The notes under the pieces were generated by a model, which was not told where the DNA came from, ran no database searches, and saw only the letters and a program-made list of their open reading frames with translations. A stretch of 64,000 nucleotides of DNA, from the NCBI GenBank assembly GCA_035627615.1, contig DASPLL010000045.1, forward strand, positions 1 through 64,000, in the 5' to 3' direction. The position numbers and the translations under genes were made by a program. Position 1 is the stretch's first letter. Every line of letters starts with the position of its first letter. The stretch comes from BRH-c25 sp035627615. Lineage in GTDB: Bacteria > Bacillota > Clostridia > Lutisporales > Lutisporaceae. Positions 48,219 to 57,463 of this stretch are shown here, piece by piece.

Positions 48219-50678
48219 TTACATCTGTTCCCGGAGAAGCTCTTCAATCTGTGCCGCAGACATCGGCTTGTACAGATAGAAGCCCTGTACCACATCACAT
48301 TTTACTTTCCTCAGAAATTCCAGTTGATCAAGAGTCTCCACACCCTCGGCAATGGTTCTTATTCTGAGATTGTCTGCCAGGGCAATAATTGTATTGATAA
48401 TGGCCTCATCCTTCTGATTTATCATAATACCCTGAACAAAGGTCATTGCGATTTTCAGCCTGTCTATGGAAAGCTGCTTCAGATAATTAAGCGAGAAGTA
48501 TTCAGTCCCGAAATCATCGATTGAAATATTGATTCCAAGCTTATTCAGCTTTTCCATGGTATCACTTATTAAATCAACTTCATTCATTAGTACATTTTCT
48601 GTTATCTCAAGCTCAAGAAAACGTGGTTCTAGTCCCGTCTTCCCCAATACACCGGAAATCTTATCCACAATACCGCGGTCCATGAACTGCTTTGCTGAAA
48701 GGTTTACTGCTACCGGTACCGTGATCATACCTTGATCCTGCCACAATTTGTTCTGGCGGCATGCAGTCTCCAGCACCCATTCACCTATCGGGATGATCAG
48801 CCCGGTCTTTTCAGCTAAAGAAATGAATTCCCCCGGAAGGACAACACCCATTTCAGGATGATTCCATCTGATCAGGGCTTCAAAGCCTACAATGCGGCCG
48901 GAATCAGCATCCACCTGCGGCTGATAATACAGATCCAGCTCTTTTCTTTCTATAGTCCTGTAAAGGCGGTTTGTAAGCTTCATTGTTTCGACAAGGCTGT
49001 TTTTCATCGTAGAGGTACATATTTCATATTTGTTTTTCCCTTTTTCTTTTGCCCTGTACATGGCTATATCCGCATTTTTTATAAGAGTGTCTACGTCTTC
49101 GCCATCAACAGGGTACATGGCAATTCCGATACTTGCTGTTATATAAATTTCATTCCTGTCCAATATGAACGGATGGCGGAAGCATTCAATAAGCTTGCCT
49201 GCCACTATCTCACTGGTTTTTTCATCAGGGGTGTTGTGAACTATGATTAAAAACTCATCCCCCCCTATCCTTCCGATGATATCATTGACCCTCAACGTTC
49301 CTGCCAGACGGCTGGCTACTTGCTTTATCAATTCGTCTCCCTGGTCATGACCCATTGTATCATTGATCATCTTGAAGGAATCCAGATCCAGAAACATAAC
49401 TGATAAGGGAATTTCGTTCCTTAGATTTTCATGTATCTTCTGGTTGAGATAATCATTGAACAGTCTCCTGTTCGGAAGTCCTGTCAAATGGTCATATAAA
49501 GCCAGCTTCTTGATCTCGTTCTCCATTTCTATCCGTGCACTGATTTCATTCTTCAGCTCTTTATTTGCCGTATTCAACTCCAATGTCCGTTCCAGTACCT
49601 TCATTTCCAACTCTTCATAGGACCTCAGAAGCTTACTCTGCATCCTTTTTATTTCAGTAAGATCCTGAAATGTGAAAACAGAACCATAGGGCTCGCCCCA
49701 TTCATCCGACAGGGTTGAGGACGAAAAAAGCACCGGCAGCTCCTCATTATTTTTTGTTATCAGTATCAGATCCTTTGGATTATATATATCAACTCCCTGC
49801 AGAGCTGATTTTTCTCTAAGAATAACATCAATAGGTCTGTTCTTGAGCTCATCCTCCGTATAACCCAGCAATTTTTCCACACCGATATTTATGTCCTGTA
49901 TCACCCTGTCGGGATTGGTAATAATCACACCCTCCCTCACAGTCTTCATTACATCCAGGAAAACATTCTCGGGGCTTAAATTCATAAGCCTGTATTTTTT
50001 AATTGAATACCATATCCCAAATATCGGTATCAATATAAAGAAGATCGTCAGTGTTGGAATAAGCGGAATTCCCATGATGGGCAAAATAATATCCGTTACT
50101 GCTCCCAATGGGAAAATCGCAGCTATGGTTGAAATAATGATTCCTGACTGCCTTTTTTCCCTCCTGAAAACCGATTGTTTGCCCCAGATGTATAACAACA
50201 GGATACTTGTAACCGTATAAAAGGCAGAATAGATACTTAAATAGTTATCCCAGAGAAAGCCCTTGCCGATCGGATTCAAATAAGCCCAGCCATACGGGAG
50301 CTTAACGATATCCTGTACCGTCGCCGGCATATGTAAATAATAGAGGTAGACAGATATCAGTGCCGGTGAGTAAAAAAGAACCGAAACCAATGGCTTTTTG
50401 AGAATCATATCCTTCTTTATCAATATAATAATAAAGTGCAGCAGCAGACAGAAGATAGCACTCCAAAAGATGGTGGCAATCCTGCGAAAAACAGTTGCTG
50501 TCTCTGCATCAGGAACAGCATTGACCAAAGTAAGCATCAGAGCCCAAAGGGCCAAATCAAGACATAAGATAAAAAATATACGATTTAATTTATTTTTCGA
50601 ATCGTATATGTAAGTGACCATTCCAACGTAAGCATAGCATAAACAAGTAAATAGATAGATATAAACCATAATATTCAT
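48219..50678 (-). CDS. Membrane GGDEF-EAL protein with PAS domain
   Basis: Cyclic-di-GMP turnover protein of 819 residues. Residues about 1-220 have seven or eight membrane helices of the 7TM histidine-kinase sensor type. A PAS domain follows at about 240-350 (GVIITNPDRVIQDIN; LLGYTEDEL), then a coiled coil and a GGDEF domain with RIGGDEFLII intact. The EAL domain has GFEALIRW, but the loop-6 motif DDFGTGYSS is DDFGTEYFS and LKIDRSFV is LKIAMTFV, so phosphodiesterase activity may be weakened. ATG at 50678 has GGAG at 9 nt; earlier ATGs at 50693 and 50729 are possible. Confidence 0.92.
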   Translation of the reverse strand: MNIMVYIYLFTCLCYAYVGMVTYIYDSKNKLNRIFFILCLDLALWALMLTLVNAVPDAETATVFRRIATIFWSAIFCLLLHFIIILIKKDMILKKPLVSVLFYSPALISVYLYYLHMPATVQDIVKLPYGWAYLNPIGKGFLWDNYLSIYSAFYTVTSILLLYIWGKQSVFRREKRQSGIIISTIAAIFPLGAVTDIILPIMGIPLIPTLTIFFILIPIFGIWYSIKKYRLMNLSPENVFLDVMKTVREGVIITNPDRVIQDINIGVEKLLGYTEDELKNRPIDVILREKSALQGVDIYNPKDLILITKNNEELPVLFSSSTLSDEWGEPYGSVFTFQDLTEIKRMQSKLLRSYEELEMKVLERTLELNTANKELKNEISARIEMENEIKKLALYDHLTGLPNRRLFNDYLNQKIHENLRNEIPLSVMFLDLDSFKMINDTMGHDQGDELIKQVASRLAGTLRVNDIIGRIGGDEFLIIVHNTPDEKTSEIVAGKLIECFRHPFILDRNEIYITASIGIAMYPVDGEDVDTLIKNADIAMYRAKEKGKNKYEICTSTMKNSLVETMKLTNRLYRTIERKELDLYYQPQVDADSGRIVGFEALIRWNHPEMGVVLPGEFISLAEKTGLIIPIGEWVLETACRQNKLWQDQGMITVPVAVNLSAKQFMDRGIVDKISGVLGKTGLEPRFLELEITENVLMNEVDLISDTMEKLNKLGINISIDDFGTEYFSLNYLKQLSIDRLKIAMTFVQGIMINQKDEAIINTIIALADNLRIRTIAEGVETLDQLEFLRKVKCDVVQGFYLYKPMSAAQIEELLREQM

Positions 50679-50846
50679 AGCAATATACTCCATAGATATT
50701 ATTAAATGGTTACATATACAGTATAACATATTTTGTCATATATTGTACATCTTTGCATAATTTTGTCGTTTTTATACTTTATAGATTATAATTAAATTAT
50801 AAATGATGCATCTTAAGAAAACCTTAAGTCAACCTAAAATTTTCCT

Positions 50847-50895
50847 AAAAAAAGGCTTCCATTGGAGCATTTTAATAACCAAGGAAGCCTTTTTT
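50847..50895 (-). terminator. Rho-independent terminator after the TSUP permease gene
   Basis: AAAAAAAGGCTTCC and GGAAGCCTTTTTT pair around a 22-nt loop, with T-runs for either strand. The neighbouring 50679-50846 stretch is AT-rich and holds the promoter side of the GGDEF-EAL gene; nothing else is seen. Confidence 0.8.
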
Positions 50896-50945
50896 GAAAC
50901 TCGTTGAGGTCAAGTGGCACACTAAGGAAATTTATACTTTACTCG

Positions 50946-51716
50946 TTATAGAAAAATATCAGACAGGAGCTTTAATGCCAGTACCAGCGCTATAGTTACA
51001 AATATTGGCTTGATTACCTTGGCTCCGTTCTTTATGGCTATACTGCTTCCCACCCTTGCTCCGGCAATCATGGCAATACCTATTGGTATCCCAAGCATAT
51101 AATATATTTTCCCGTTTATAGCGAACATGACAAGAGAAGTGATATTGCTAACAAAATTCAGTACCTTGCTGTTGCCGGCAGCTATAGTGAAATCAAAGCC
51201 GTATATCCTGATAAACAGAAATATTAAAAAAGAGCCTGTCCCAGGTCCGAAAAAGCCGTCGTAAAATCCAAGGGCAAAGGCAAACATACAGCCCTGTATC
51301 TTATTCTTCCTTGTGAGTCCCTCAAACCTGTCCTCACTTCCAAAATCCTTCTTAACGATCGTATATATTGCAGTTGCGAAAATAAGCACCAGTATTATCA
51401 ATTGCAGAAAACCCTGGTCGATTCTCAATGCGGCAAGGACTCCGATCACCGAGCCTGCAAGAGTACACGGAATTGTTATTTTCATAAGGGGAATGAATAC
51501 TTTCCCGGAGCGTGTGAAGGTATACGCACTTGTAAATGCCCCAAAGGAGCTGGCAAATTTGTTGGTGCCGAGGGCAAAATGAGGCGGTACGCCCGCCGCC
51601 AATATTGCAGGCAGGTTAATAAGCCCTCCCCCTCCAGCTATAGCGTCAACCGCAGATGCAGTAAAGCCTGCTATACATAAGAAAATGATATTTATAAAAC
51701 TGATCTCAAAATCCAT
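50946..51716 (-). CDS. TSUP family transporter (TauE/SafE permease)
   Basis: Eight-helix permease of 256 residues. Conserved: FTASAVDAIAGGGGLINLPAIL near the start, PPHFALGTNKFASSFG, and the second-repeat motif GFYDGFFGPGTGSFLIF followed by NSKVLNFVSN. Family members export or import sulfonates, sulfite, sulfoacetate and similar sulfur-containing anions. ATG after GGAGAT. Single gene with its own terminator. Substrate unknown. Confidence 0.93.
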   Translation of the reverse strand: MDFEISFINIIFLCIAGFTASAVDAIAGGGGLINLPAILAAGVPPHFALGTNKFASSFGAFTSAYTFTRSGKVFIPLMKITIPCTLAGSVIGVLAALRIDQGFLQLIILVLIFATAIYTIVKKDFGSEDRFEGLTRKNKIQGCMFAFALGFYDGFFGPGTGSFLIFLFIRIYGFDFTIAAGNSKVLNFVSNITSLVMFAINGKIYYMLGIPIGIAMIAGARVGSSIAIKNGAKVIKPIFVTIALVLALKLLSDIFL

Positions 51717-51789
51717 TAATATATCTCCTATAATTGCTATTTGCTATATAATTTGTGTCTTATACTAACGAGACAGATATCACTGTAAG

Positions 51790-51945
51790 GCAATGGGCAA
51801 TGGGCGATAGGCGATGGGTTTAGGTATGCCTTTGAAGCTTTACGGACGGCCGATGGCCGCCCCTACATACGCACCCTCGCAACGCGTAACCACACCCAAA
51901 AGGAATACCCTGACATCCCTCGCATCTCGTATCTCGAATCTCGAA
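51790..51945. repeat. Heptamer-array element (copy 7), mixed unit classes
   Basis: The left array (51790-51817) reads GCAATGG, GCAATGG, GCGATAG, GCGATGG. The right array (51918-51945) reads CCTCGCA, TCTCGTA, TCTCGAA, TCTCGAA, next to GGAATACCCTG, the word also found in copy 6. The middle has CGGCCGATGGCCG (51847-51859) followed by CCCCTACATACG, related to the mraY-murD repeat. The right end is 6 bp from the pyrophosphatase stop. Confidence 0.75.
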
Positions 51946-51951
51946 TCTATT

Positions 51952-53592
51952 TTATTGACTTGCCCCGCTAAGGAGCGGCGGTATGACCTGTTTCTTCCTG
52001 GATACCACTCCTGGAAGCATAATAGAGTTTTTCCCCGGTTTTCCTTCAAAGGCCTTGGATATCAGCTCGGTGTTGCTGCCTGTGAAAAGCAGCTCGGTTC
52101 TTTCGTTTGATATGTCAGTAAGCATGAACAGCACCATATCAAGACTCTTATCCTTATATACCTTATGCATATATTCAAGTACCCTGTCCTTTACCTCCAG
52201 GAGTTCATTTCTGTCCATTGAACTCACCTGCCCTACTCCCAGCTCCAGTTCTCCCATCTTGAACTGTTTAAAGTCCTGGTAAAAAAGCTCCTCTGCGCTT
52301 TTCTCCACAAGATTTGAGCCTGCCCTGAACATTGATACTGCAAACTCCTCCATATCCAGCCCCGCTATATGAGCCAGGCTTTCTGCAGCTTCCCTGTCCA
52401 TATCGGTGCAGGTGGGAGATTTGAAGGCCAGTGTGTCGGACAGTATCGAAGAGCATAGGAGTCCTGCGATCTGCTTGTTTATTTCTATATTGTTCTCTCT
52501 GTATATATTCCTGATTATAGTTGCAGTGCAGCCTAAAGGCTGGTTCCTGAAATATACCGGCCCTATAGTCTCTATATCCCCTATCCTGTGATGATCTATT
52601 ATCTCCAGTATTTCCGCTTCCTCAAGACCTTCCACAGCCTGTGAACGCTCGTTGTGATCAACAAGTATGACCTGCTTCCTTTCCGGATTAATGAGAGAAG
52701 CCCTTGAAAGCATCCCTATCATATTATTCTCCTCATCAACCACCGGAAAATTCCTGTATCTCTTCTTTATCATGACTTCCCTGATATCATCCACATAATC
52801 GCTCAGCTTGAAGGTTACAAGTCCTTCAGATTTCATGAACTGCCTTATGGGAATACTCTGATTTATAAGCCTTGCCACAGTATAGGTGTCATGGGGTGAA
52901 AGCACCACGGCACAATTATTGGCTTCAGCCAGCTTCCTAATAGAGCTAGCTACCGGTATCCCTCCCGTTACCACGATACACTGCGCTCCCATCTCAATGG
53001 CACAGAGCTGTGTCTCATACCTGTTTCCGACAATTACTATATCCTTGGGATGTATGTAGCCTTCCATCACATCCGGGTTCATAGCGCCGATGAGTACATG
53101 CCCGTTATATATGGAATCCTCAATGTCCCCGACCAGTATCTCGCCCTCCAGGGCTTCTATCATATTCCTGTACGGCGTCCTTGCCTGAGATAAGATATCA
53201 TTATCATATATGTCCATGAAGGAGTGCGCTATATCATCAACTGCGATGATCCCATCCAGTGTGCTGTCGTTGTGTGAGATAGGCAGAGTTGTTATTCCGC
53301 ATTTTTTCATGATTTCCCATGCTTTCTTAAGAGAAATCTCCGGCTTTACAAGACTAATCTTTCTAATGTTAACATCCTTGACCTGTGTCCTTACATCAGC
53401 TATCAGCACCGGCTCCTCAACCTTGAAATAGTTCAGTACGAAAAGCGTCTCGCTGTTTATCTCGCCTATTCTTTGAGGGAGGTATGTATTGCTGGAGGAC
53501 AGTATATTCTTAAGGTTTGCGTAAGCAATAGATGAGCATATGGAATCAGTATCGGGGTTCCTGTGTCCTATTACAGATATCTCCCTGTTCAT
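51952..53592 (-). CDS. Manganese-dependent inorganic pyrophosphatase with CBS and DRTGG domains
   Basis: Family II PPase of 546 residues. The DHH part begins with VIGHRNPDTDSICSSIAYA. A regulatory insert follows at about 65-305: CBS1, a DRTGG domain (about 120-235, with VVTGGIPVA) and CBS2 (YRNFPVVDEENNMIGML). The catalytic domain resumes with LVDHNERSQ and IIDHHRIGD (DHH motif) and ends in DHHA2 (SNERTELLFTGS; LPGVVSRKKQVIP). CBS-PPases of Clostridia are inhibited by AMP and ADP and activated by diadenosine polyphosphates. ATG after GGAGG. It follows the next gene by 2 bp. Confidence 0.94.
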   Translation of the reverse strand: MNREISVIGHRNPDTDSICSSIAYANLKNILSSSNTYLPQRIGEINSETLFVLNYFKVEEPVLIADVRTQVKDVNIRKISLVKPEISLKKAWEIMKKCGITTLPISHNDSTLDGIIAVDDIAHSFMDIYDNDILSQARTPYRNMIEALEGEILVGDIEDSIYNGHVLIGAMNPDVMEGYIHPKDIVIVGNRYETQLCAIEMGAQCIVVTGGIPVASSIRKLAEANNCAVVLSPHDTYTVARLINQSIPIRQFMKSEGLVTFKLSDYVDDIREVMIKKRYRNFPVVDEENNMIGMLSRASLINPERKQVILVDHNERSQAVEGLEEAEILEIIDHHRIGDIETIGPVYFRNQPLGCTATIIRNIYRENNIEINKQIAGLLCSSILSDTLAFKSPTCTDMDREAAESLAHIAGLDMEEFAVSMFRAGSNLVEKSAEELFYQDFKQFKMGELELGVGQVSSMDRNELLEVKDRVLEYMHKVYKDKSLDMVLFMLTDISNERTELLFTGSNTELISKAFEGKPGKNSIMLPGVVSRKKQVIPPLLSGASQ

Positions 53593-53594
53593 TC

Positions 53595-54326
53595 TTATTC
53601 CTCCTTCAGCATGTTTTCCACCTTGGTTGTACAGAAGTCAATAAAGCCTTCAAAATCCTCCTGTACGATATACCTGCTTTTTTCTATTATATCACCGCAT
53701 TTTGATATGTTGATGCTTATTCCGTGTCTTATCTGCATTTGAGTATTATACCTGTATGCCAGGGCGAGGCTGCTCAAATCCCTCAATTCCATAAAGCTTG
53801 CGAATCTTCTGAGACAACTGCACACCGATCTGTCCTCCAATCCGAAATATCTGTCAAGCAGGGACGACAGCTCCCTTATCCTGGAGCTGTCTGCCAGACC
53901 CTCGCGGAATATATCGATCAGCTCTCTCTCCGCTTCAATGATATTCATTTCAATGCCCATTTCTATGAAATTATGGGCTTTCCATAGCCCAAAACTTTCA
54001 GGTATATTGCAAGCCTCTATAACTTCCTCTTCAATGACTGCCGCTTTTTGGAAGCAGTAGCCCTTGTATCCGTCCCCATACCTCTCATCACTATAGAAAT
54101 CAAGTCCTTCAGGATATACGGTATGAGTAAACACAGCCCTTGCAAAATCAAGGTACTCCTCTTCATATTCCTTTAAGTATTCATATAAGCCCCATCCTAC
54201 ATTGTGCGTCTGGTCATAGGTAAGACAGCTTTTTACTGCATCAGGAAAAACCGACCCTAAAACAGTCATATTGTTGATGTAACCCAATACTCTTCTGCTG
54301 AACCATATGTGCGTTATAGGAAACAT
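53595..54326 (-). CDS. Putative metal-dependent hydrolase, zinc phospholipase C-like
   Basis: I identify the family only loosely. The spread of likely metal ligands (PITHIWFSRR, GSVFPDAV, QTHNVGWGLYEYL, FTHTVYPEG and KAHNFIEMGIEMNI) is like the His/Asp pattern of zinc-dependent phospholipase C-type helical proteins. There is no signal peptide. ATG at 54326 has AGGAG at 7 nt; the ATG at 54353 lies before it without a site. Length 243. It is cotranscribed with the pyrophosphatase gene (2-bp gap). Confidence 0.7.
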   Translation of the reverse strand: MFPITHIWFSRRVLGYINNMTVLGSVFPDAVKSCLTYDQTHNVGWGLYEYLKEYEEEYLDFARAVFTHTVYPEGLDFYSDERYGDGYKGYCFQKAAVIEEEVIEACNIPESFGLWKAHNFIEMGIEMNIIEAERELIDIFREGLADSSRIRELSSLLDRYFGLEDRSVCSCLRRFASFMELRDLSSLALAYRYNTQMQIRHGISINISKCGDIIEKSRYIVQEDFEGFIDFCTTKVENMLKEE

Positions 54327-54391
54327 AATTTTACTCCTTAGGGTAATATTCATACACTTATATATTAATATATTATTGCTTTATTATAAAG

Positions 54392-54421
54392 AAAAACATC
54401 CGGCCTTTATCGGATGTTTTT
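54392..54421 (-). terminator. Rho-independent terminator after the P-type ATPase gene
   Basis: AAAAACATCCG and CGGATGTTTTT pair around an 8-nt loop, giving an 11-bp stem with T-runs at both edges. It separates the ATPase from the hydrolase-pyrophosphatase pair. Confidence 0.9.
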
Positions 54422-54439
54422 CTTAAATCATCGATACTG

Positions 54440-57151
54440 CTATGCAGTCTTGTCTACTTTATTTATTACCAGCTTGTATATTTCTCCCGCTACTATCGGT
54501 ATAAGGCTTAATGCCAGTATCATTGTCCAATCCCTCACACCCAGGGCAACAGTCTTGAATATGGGCTGCAGGAACGGAACATATAAAACAGCTATCATTA
54601 GTACCGAAGATGTCAGAGTAGCCCAAAGAAGAGCTTTGTTCGAGAACAAGCCAAGTTTTATTACCGGGTACCTCTCTGACCTGCAGGTGAAGGCCATGAT
54701 CAATTCAACAACTACAAGAGTGGTAAATGCTACAGTTCTTGCTGTGAGCAAATCATGGTTATAATTATTCAAAGCCCACCAGAAGGCTACAAGTACGGAT
54801 ACCGTCTGAGCTATACTGAGCACCAGAATACCCGATATCAGGCTCTTGTTCAGGATCGGTTCCTTTGCGTCTCTTGGCTTTCTGTTCATTATGTCGGGCT
54901 CGCCCTTTTCCGTACCCAGGGCAAGAGCCGGGAAGCTGTCAGAAACAAGGTTCAACCACAAAAGCTGTATTGGTATCAGCGGTACCGGCAAATTAAACAA
55001 TATGCTTATGAAAATAATGAATATCTCAGCTATATTGCAGGAAAGCAGGAAGAATACGAATTTCCTTATATTGCTGTAGATTATTCTGCCTTCCTCTACT
55101 GCCGACACTATAGTTGCAAAATTGTCATCCATCAGTATTATATCCGCAGTACCCTTTGCAACGTCCGTACCGGTAATACCCATCGAAACACCTATATCTG
55201 CCTTCTTCAAAGCCATTGCATCATTGACACCGTCACCGGTCATTGCAGCTATGTGTCCTCTCTTTTTAAGCGTTTCCACGATTCTCACCTTGTGATCCGG
55301 GGAAACTCTTGCGTAAACGCTGGTGTTTTCCACTCTGTTATAAAGCTCATCCTCGGATAGCTTATCCAGTTCAGACCCGGTCAGTACTCCGGAGCTTTCG
55401 GCCATAAGCCCCAGATCCTTGGCGATTGCCACTGCCGTATCCCTGTGGTCCCCTGTTATCATAACAGGCTTTATTCCTGCCGCCTTGCAGGTCTTTATTG
55501 CATCGAAGGCTTCCACCCTGGCAGGATCTATCATTCCCATAAGACCTACAAATATCAGGTCGTTTTCTATACTTTCGGAATTTATTACAGGAGGAAGCTT
55601 ATCATATTCCCTGTACGTAAAAGCAAGTACCCTGAGCGCTTCTCCTGCAAACTCGCTGTTGGTCTTGGCTATTTGCTGCTTCAGGTCCTCTGTAAGCGGA
55701 GCAACACTTCCGTTCTGGTATATCTTTGTGCACTTGCTTACAATTATATCGGGAGCACCTTTTGTAAAGGAAACTATCTTGTTTGCTACAAAATCCTTAT
55801 GAAAGGTGGTCATCATTTTTCTTTCAGAATCAAAAGGTATCTCTTCAATCCTATTGAAGTCGCAATTCATTCTTGCCTTTTCATATCCTGCTTTTGCACC
55901 TGCAACAATAAGAGCGCCTTCTGTAGGATCACCTATTATCCCCCATAGATCAGCTTCTGCATCCTTTTGCTCAAGTATGGAGTCATTACACAATACCCCT
56001 GTTGAAAGCAGGAGCTTCAGTCCATTCTCCTTCTCAGGATCGATTTTTGAATCTGCAGCGGTAAATTCTCCTGCCGGGTTATATCCTTGTCCTGATACCT
56101 TGTAAACAGTTCCTCCTGTATATGCTCTTACTACAGTCATTTCATTCTGGGTAAGAGTACCGGTTTTGTCGGAGCATATTACAGTAACACAGCCCAGGGT
56201 TTCAACTGCAAGCAGCTTCCTGACTATGGCGTTTCTTTGCACCATTCTTTTCATTCCAAGTGCAAGCACAATAGTCACAACTGCCGGAAGTCCTTCAGGT
56301 ATTGCAGCAACTGCAAGGCTTATGGATACCAGGAACATTTCCAGGAGGTCTCCGCCTTCCATAAAGCCTATGGCAAATACCAGGGTACATATTACAAGGC
56401 AGGCAATACCCAGCCATTTTCCCAGTTCATTGAGCTTCATCTGTAAAGGAGTGGTTTCATCTTCGTAGGCCTGTATTGCTTCTGCAATTCTGCCTATTTC
56501 AGTATTTATACCGGTGCTTATAACGATACCCTTGCCTCTGCCGTAGGTCACAATGGTGCTCATATATGCCATGTTCACCCTGTCCCCTATCGATACCTCA
56601 CTGTCAAAAGCCCTGCCTGCATCTTTTTCTGATGGCACCGATTCACCTGTGAGCGAAGCTTCCTCCACCTTAAGGTTTGAACTTTCAATTAGCCTGAGGT
56701 CTGCCGGTATGCTGTCTCCTGCCTCAATAAGCACCACATCACCAGGTACCAGATTTTTGGCGGGGATTATTTCTATATGACCACCCCTTAAGACTCTGGC
56801 ATTAGGGGCAGACATTTTCTTAAGTGCTTCCAGCGCCTTTTCCGCTTTACCCTCCTGCACAACTCCGAGAACTGCATTTACTATGACTATGGCTATGATT
56901 ACTATGGAATCCGATATCTCACCAACAAGACCTGAAACTATACTTGCTACAATAAGTATGATTACCAAAAAGTCCTTAAACTGCTTCAGGATCTTAACCC
57001 ATATGGATTCCTTTTCCTTTTCCTTCAACTCGTTATGACCATACTTCTCAATTCTCTTGCCGGCTTCATCATTTGAGAGACCCTTCCCAATATCAACAGA
57101 AAGTTCCTCCGCTACCGCATTGACGCCTTTGTTGTACCAATTCAGATTCAC
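54440..57151 (-). CDS. P-type cation-transporting ATPase (Ca2+/Mn2+ type, P2A)
   Basis: Ten-helix cation pump of 903 residues. Features: N-terminal cation ATPase domain, LTGESVPSEKD (actuator), the M4 ion-binding motif AAIPEGLPAVVTI, the phosphorylation site CSDKTGTLTQNEM, KGAPD (nucleotide site), MITGDHRDTA and TGDGVNDAMALKKADIGVSMG (in part). M5-M6 contain LLSCNIAEI and LWLNLVSDSFPA, with the Asn and Asp found in SERCA/PMR1-like pumps. The start is GTG at 57151, 7 nt after GGAGG. The leader has a yybP-ykoY Mn2+ riboswitch, so the physiological role is probably manganese export. Confidence 0.95.
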   Translation of the reverse strand: MNLNWYNKGVNAVAEELSVDIGKGLSNDEAGKRIEKYGHNELKEKEKESIWVKILKQFKDFLVIILIVASIVSGLVGEISDSIVIIAIVIVNAVLGVVQEGKAEKALEALKKMSAPNARVLRGGHIEIIPAKNLVPGDVVLIEAGDSIPADLRLIESSNLKVEEASLTGESVPSEKDAGRAFDSEVSIGDRVNMAYMSTIVTYGRGKGIVISTGINTEIGRIAEAIQAYEDETTPLQMKLNELGKWLGIACLVICTLVFAIGFMEGGDLLEMFLVSISLAVAAIPEGLPAVVTIVLALGMKRMVQRNAIVRKLLAVETLGCVTVICSDKTGTLTQNEMTVVRAYTGGTVYKVSGQGYNPAGEFTAADSKIDPEKENGLKLLLSTGVLCNDSILEQKDAEADLWGIIGDPTEGALIVAGAKAGYEKARMNCDFNRIEEIPFDSERKMMTTFHKDFVANKIVSFTKGAPDIIVSKCTKIYQNGSVAPLTEDLKQQIAKTNSEFAGEALRVLAFTYREYDKLPPVINSESIENDLIFVGLMGMIDPARVEAFDAIKTCKAAGIKPVMITGDHRDTAVAIAKDLGLMAESSGVLTGSELDKLSEDELYNRVENTSVYARVSPDHKVRIVETLKKRGHIAAMTGDGVNDAMALKKADIGVSMGITGTDVAKGTADIILMDDNFATIVSAVEEGRIIYSNIRKFVFFLLSCNIAEIFIIFISILFNLPVPLIPIQLLWLNLVSDSFPALALGTEKGEPDIMNRKPRDAKEPILNKSLISGILVLSIAQTVSVLVAFWWALNNYNHDLLTARTVAFTTLVVVELIMAFTCRSERYPVIKLGLFSNKALLWATLTSSVLMIAVLYVPFLQPIFKTVALGVRDWTMILALSLIPIVAGEIYKLVINKVDKTA

Positions 57152-57221
57152 TAAATCCCCTCCTTATTAATAGTATTTTCAGCGAATGCTCTAAATTATT
57201 ACATTTCCTATCGGAAAACAT

Positions 57222-57268
57222 AATAAAAGACCCTTGACACAATAGTACCATCGCATCAAAGGTCTTGC
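57222..57268 (-). terminator. Expression-platform terminator of the riboswitch
   Basis: AGACCTTTGA and TCAAGGGTCT pair (one G-U) around GTGATGGTACTATTGTG-like loop sequence, followed by TTTTATT. The 5' arm overlaps the conserved 3' strand of the aptamer (GCAAGACCTTTG), so ligand binding should block the terminator. Confidence 0.75.
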
Positions 57269-57360
57269 TTGACTTTAATCTCAAAGTCACAATAAAGCCA
57301 GGCCGTTAGGCTGTGATGTTGACTTCATTGACTCAATAGAGCAGCTACTCCCCTCTAATA
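57255..57360 (-). ncRNA. yybP-ykoY (manganese) riboswitch aptamer
   Basis: On the minus strand the leader shows, in order, the conserved segments of Rfam RF00080: AGGGGAGTAGC near the 5' end (about 57356), AGTCAACATCAC, GCCTAACGGCCTGGC, and near the 3' end GCAAGACCTTTG. These are the two junction strands that hold Mn2+ in the known structures. It lies 103 bp ahead of a P2A ATPase, a common partner. A terminator uses its 3' strand, so it should be an ON switch. Confidence 0.85.
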
Positions 57361-57402
57361 GATAAAAATCCGTTATGAGAGATAAATTCAATTATAGTAA
57401 AA

Positions 57403-57431
57403 ATTATATGCGGAGCGTGAGCAATTGTCAA
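57403..57431 (-). promoter_or_regulatory. Consensus promoter of the riboswitch-ATPase transcript
   Basis: TTGACA (57431-57426), 17 bp, TATAAT (57408-57403), a perfect sigma-A consensus on the minus strand. The start of transcription would be about 57396, so the aptamer begins some 35 nt into the RNA. Confidence 0.8.
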
Positions 57432-57463
57432 TACCCTAATTCACTGATACAGCAGTTTTATGA

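Noticed and set aside
54440..57151. Plain calcium-transporting ATPase
   Set aside because: The sequence fits P2A pumps, but the Mn2+ riboswitch in the leader makes manganese the more likely physiological ion; I left the ion open in the call.
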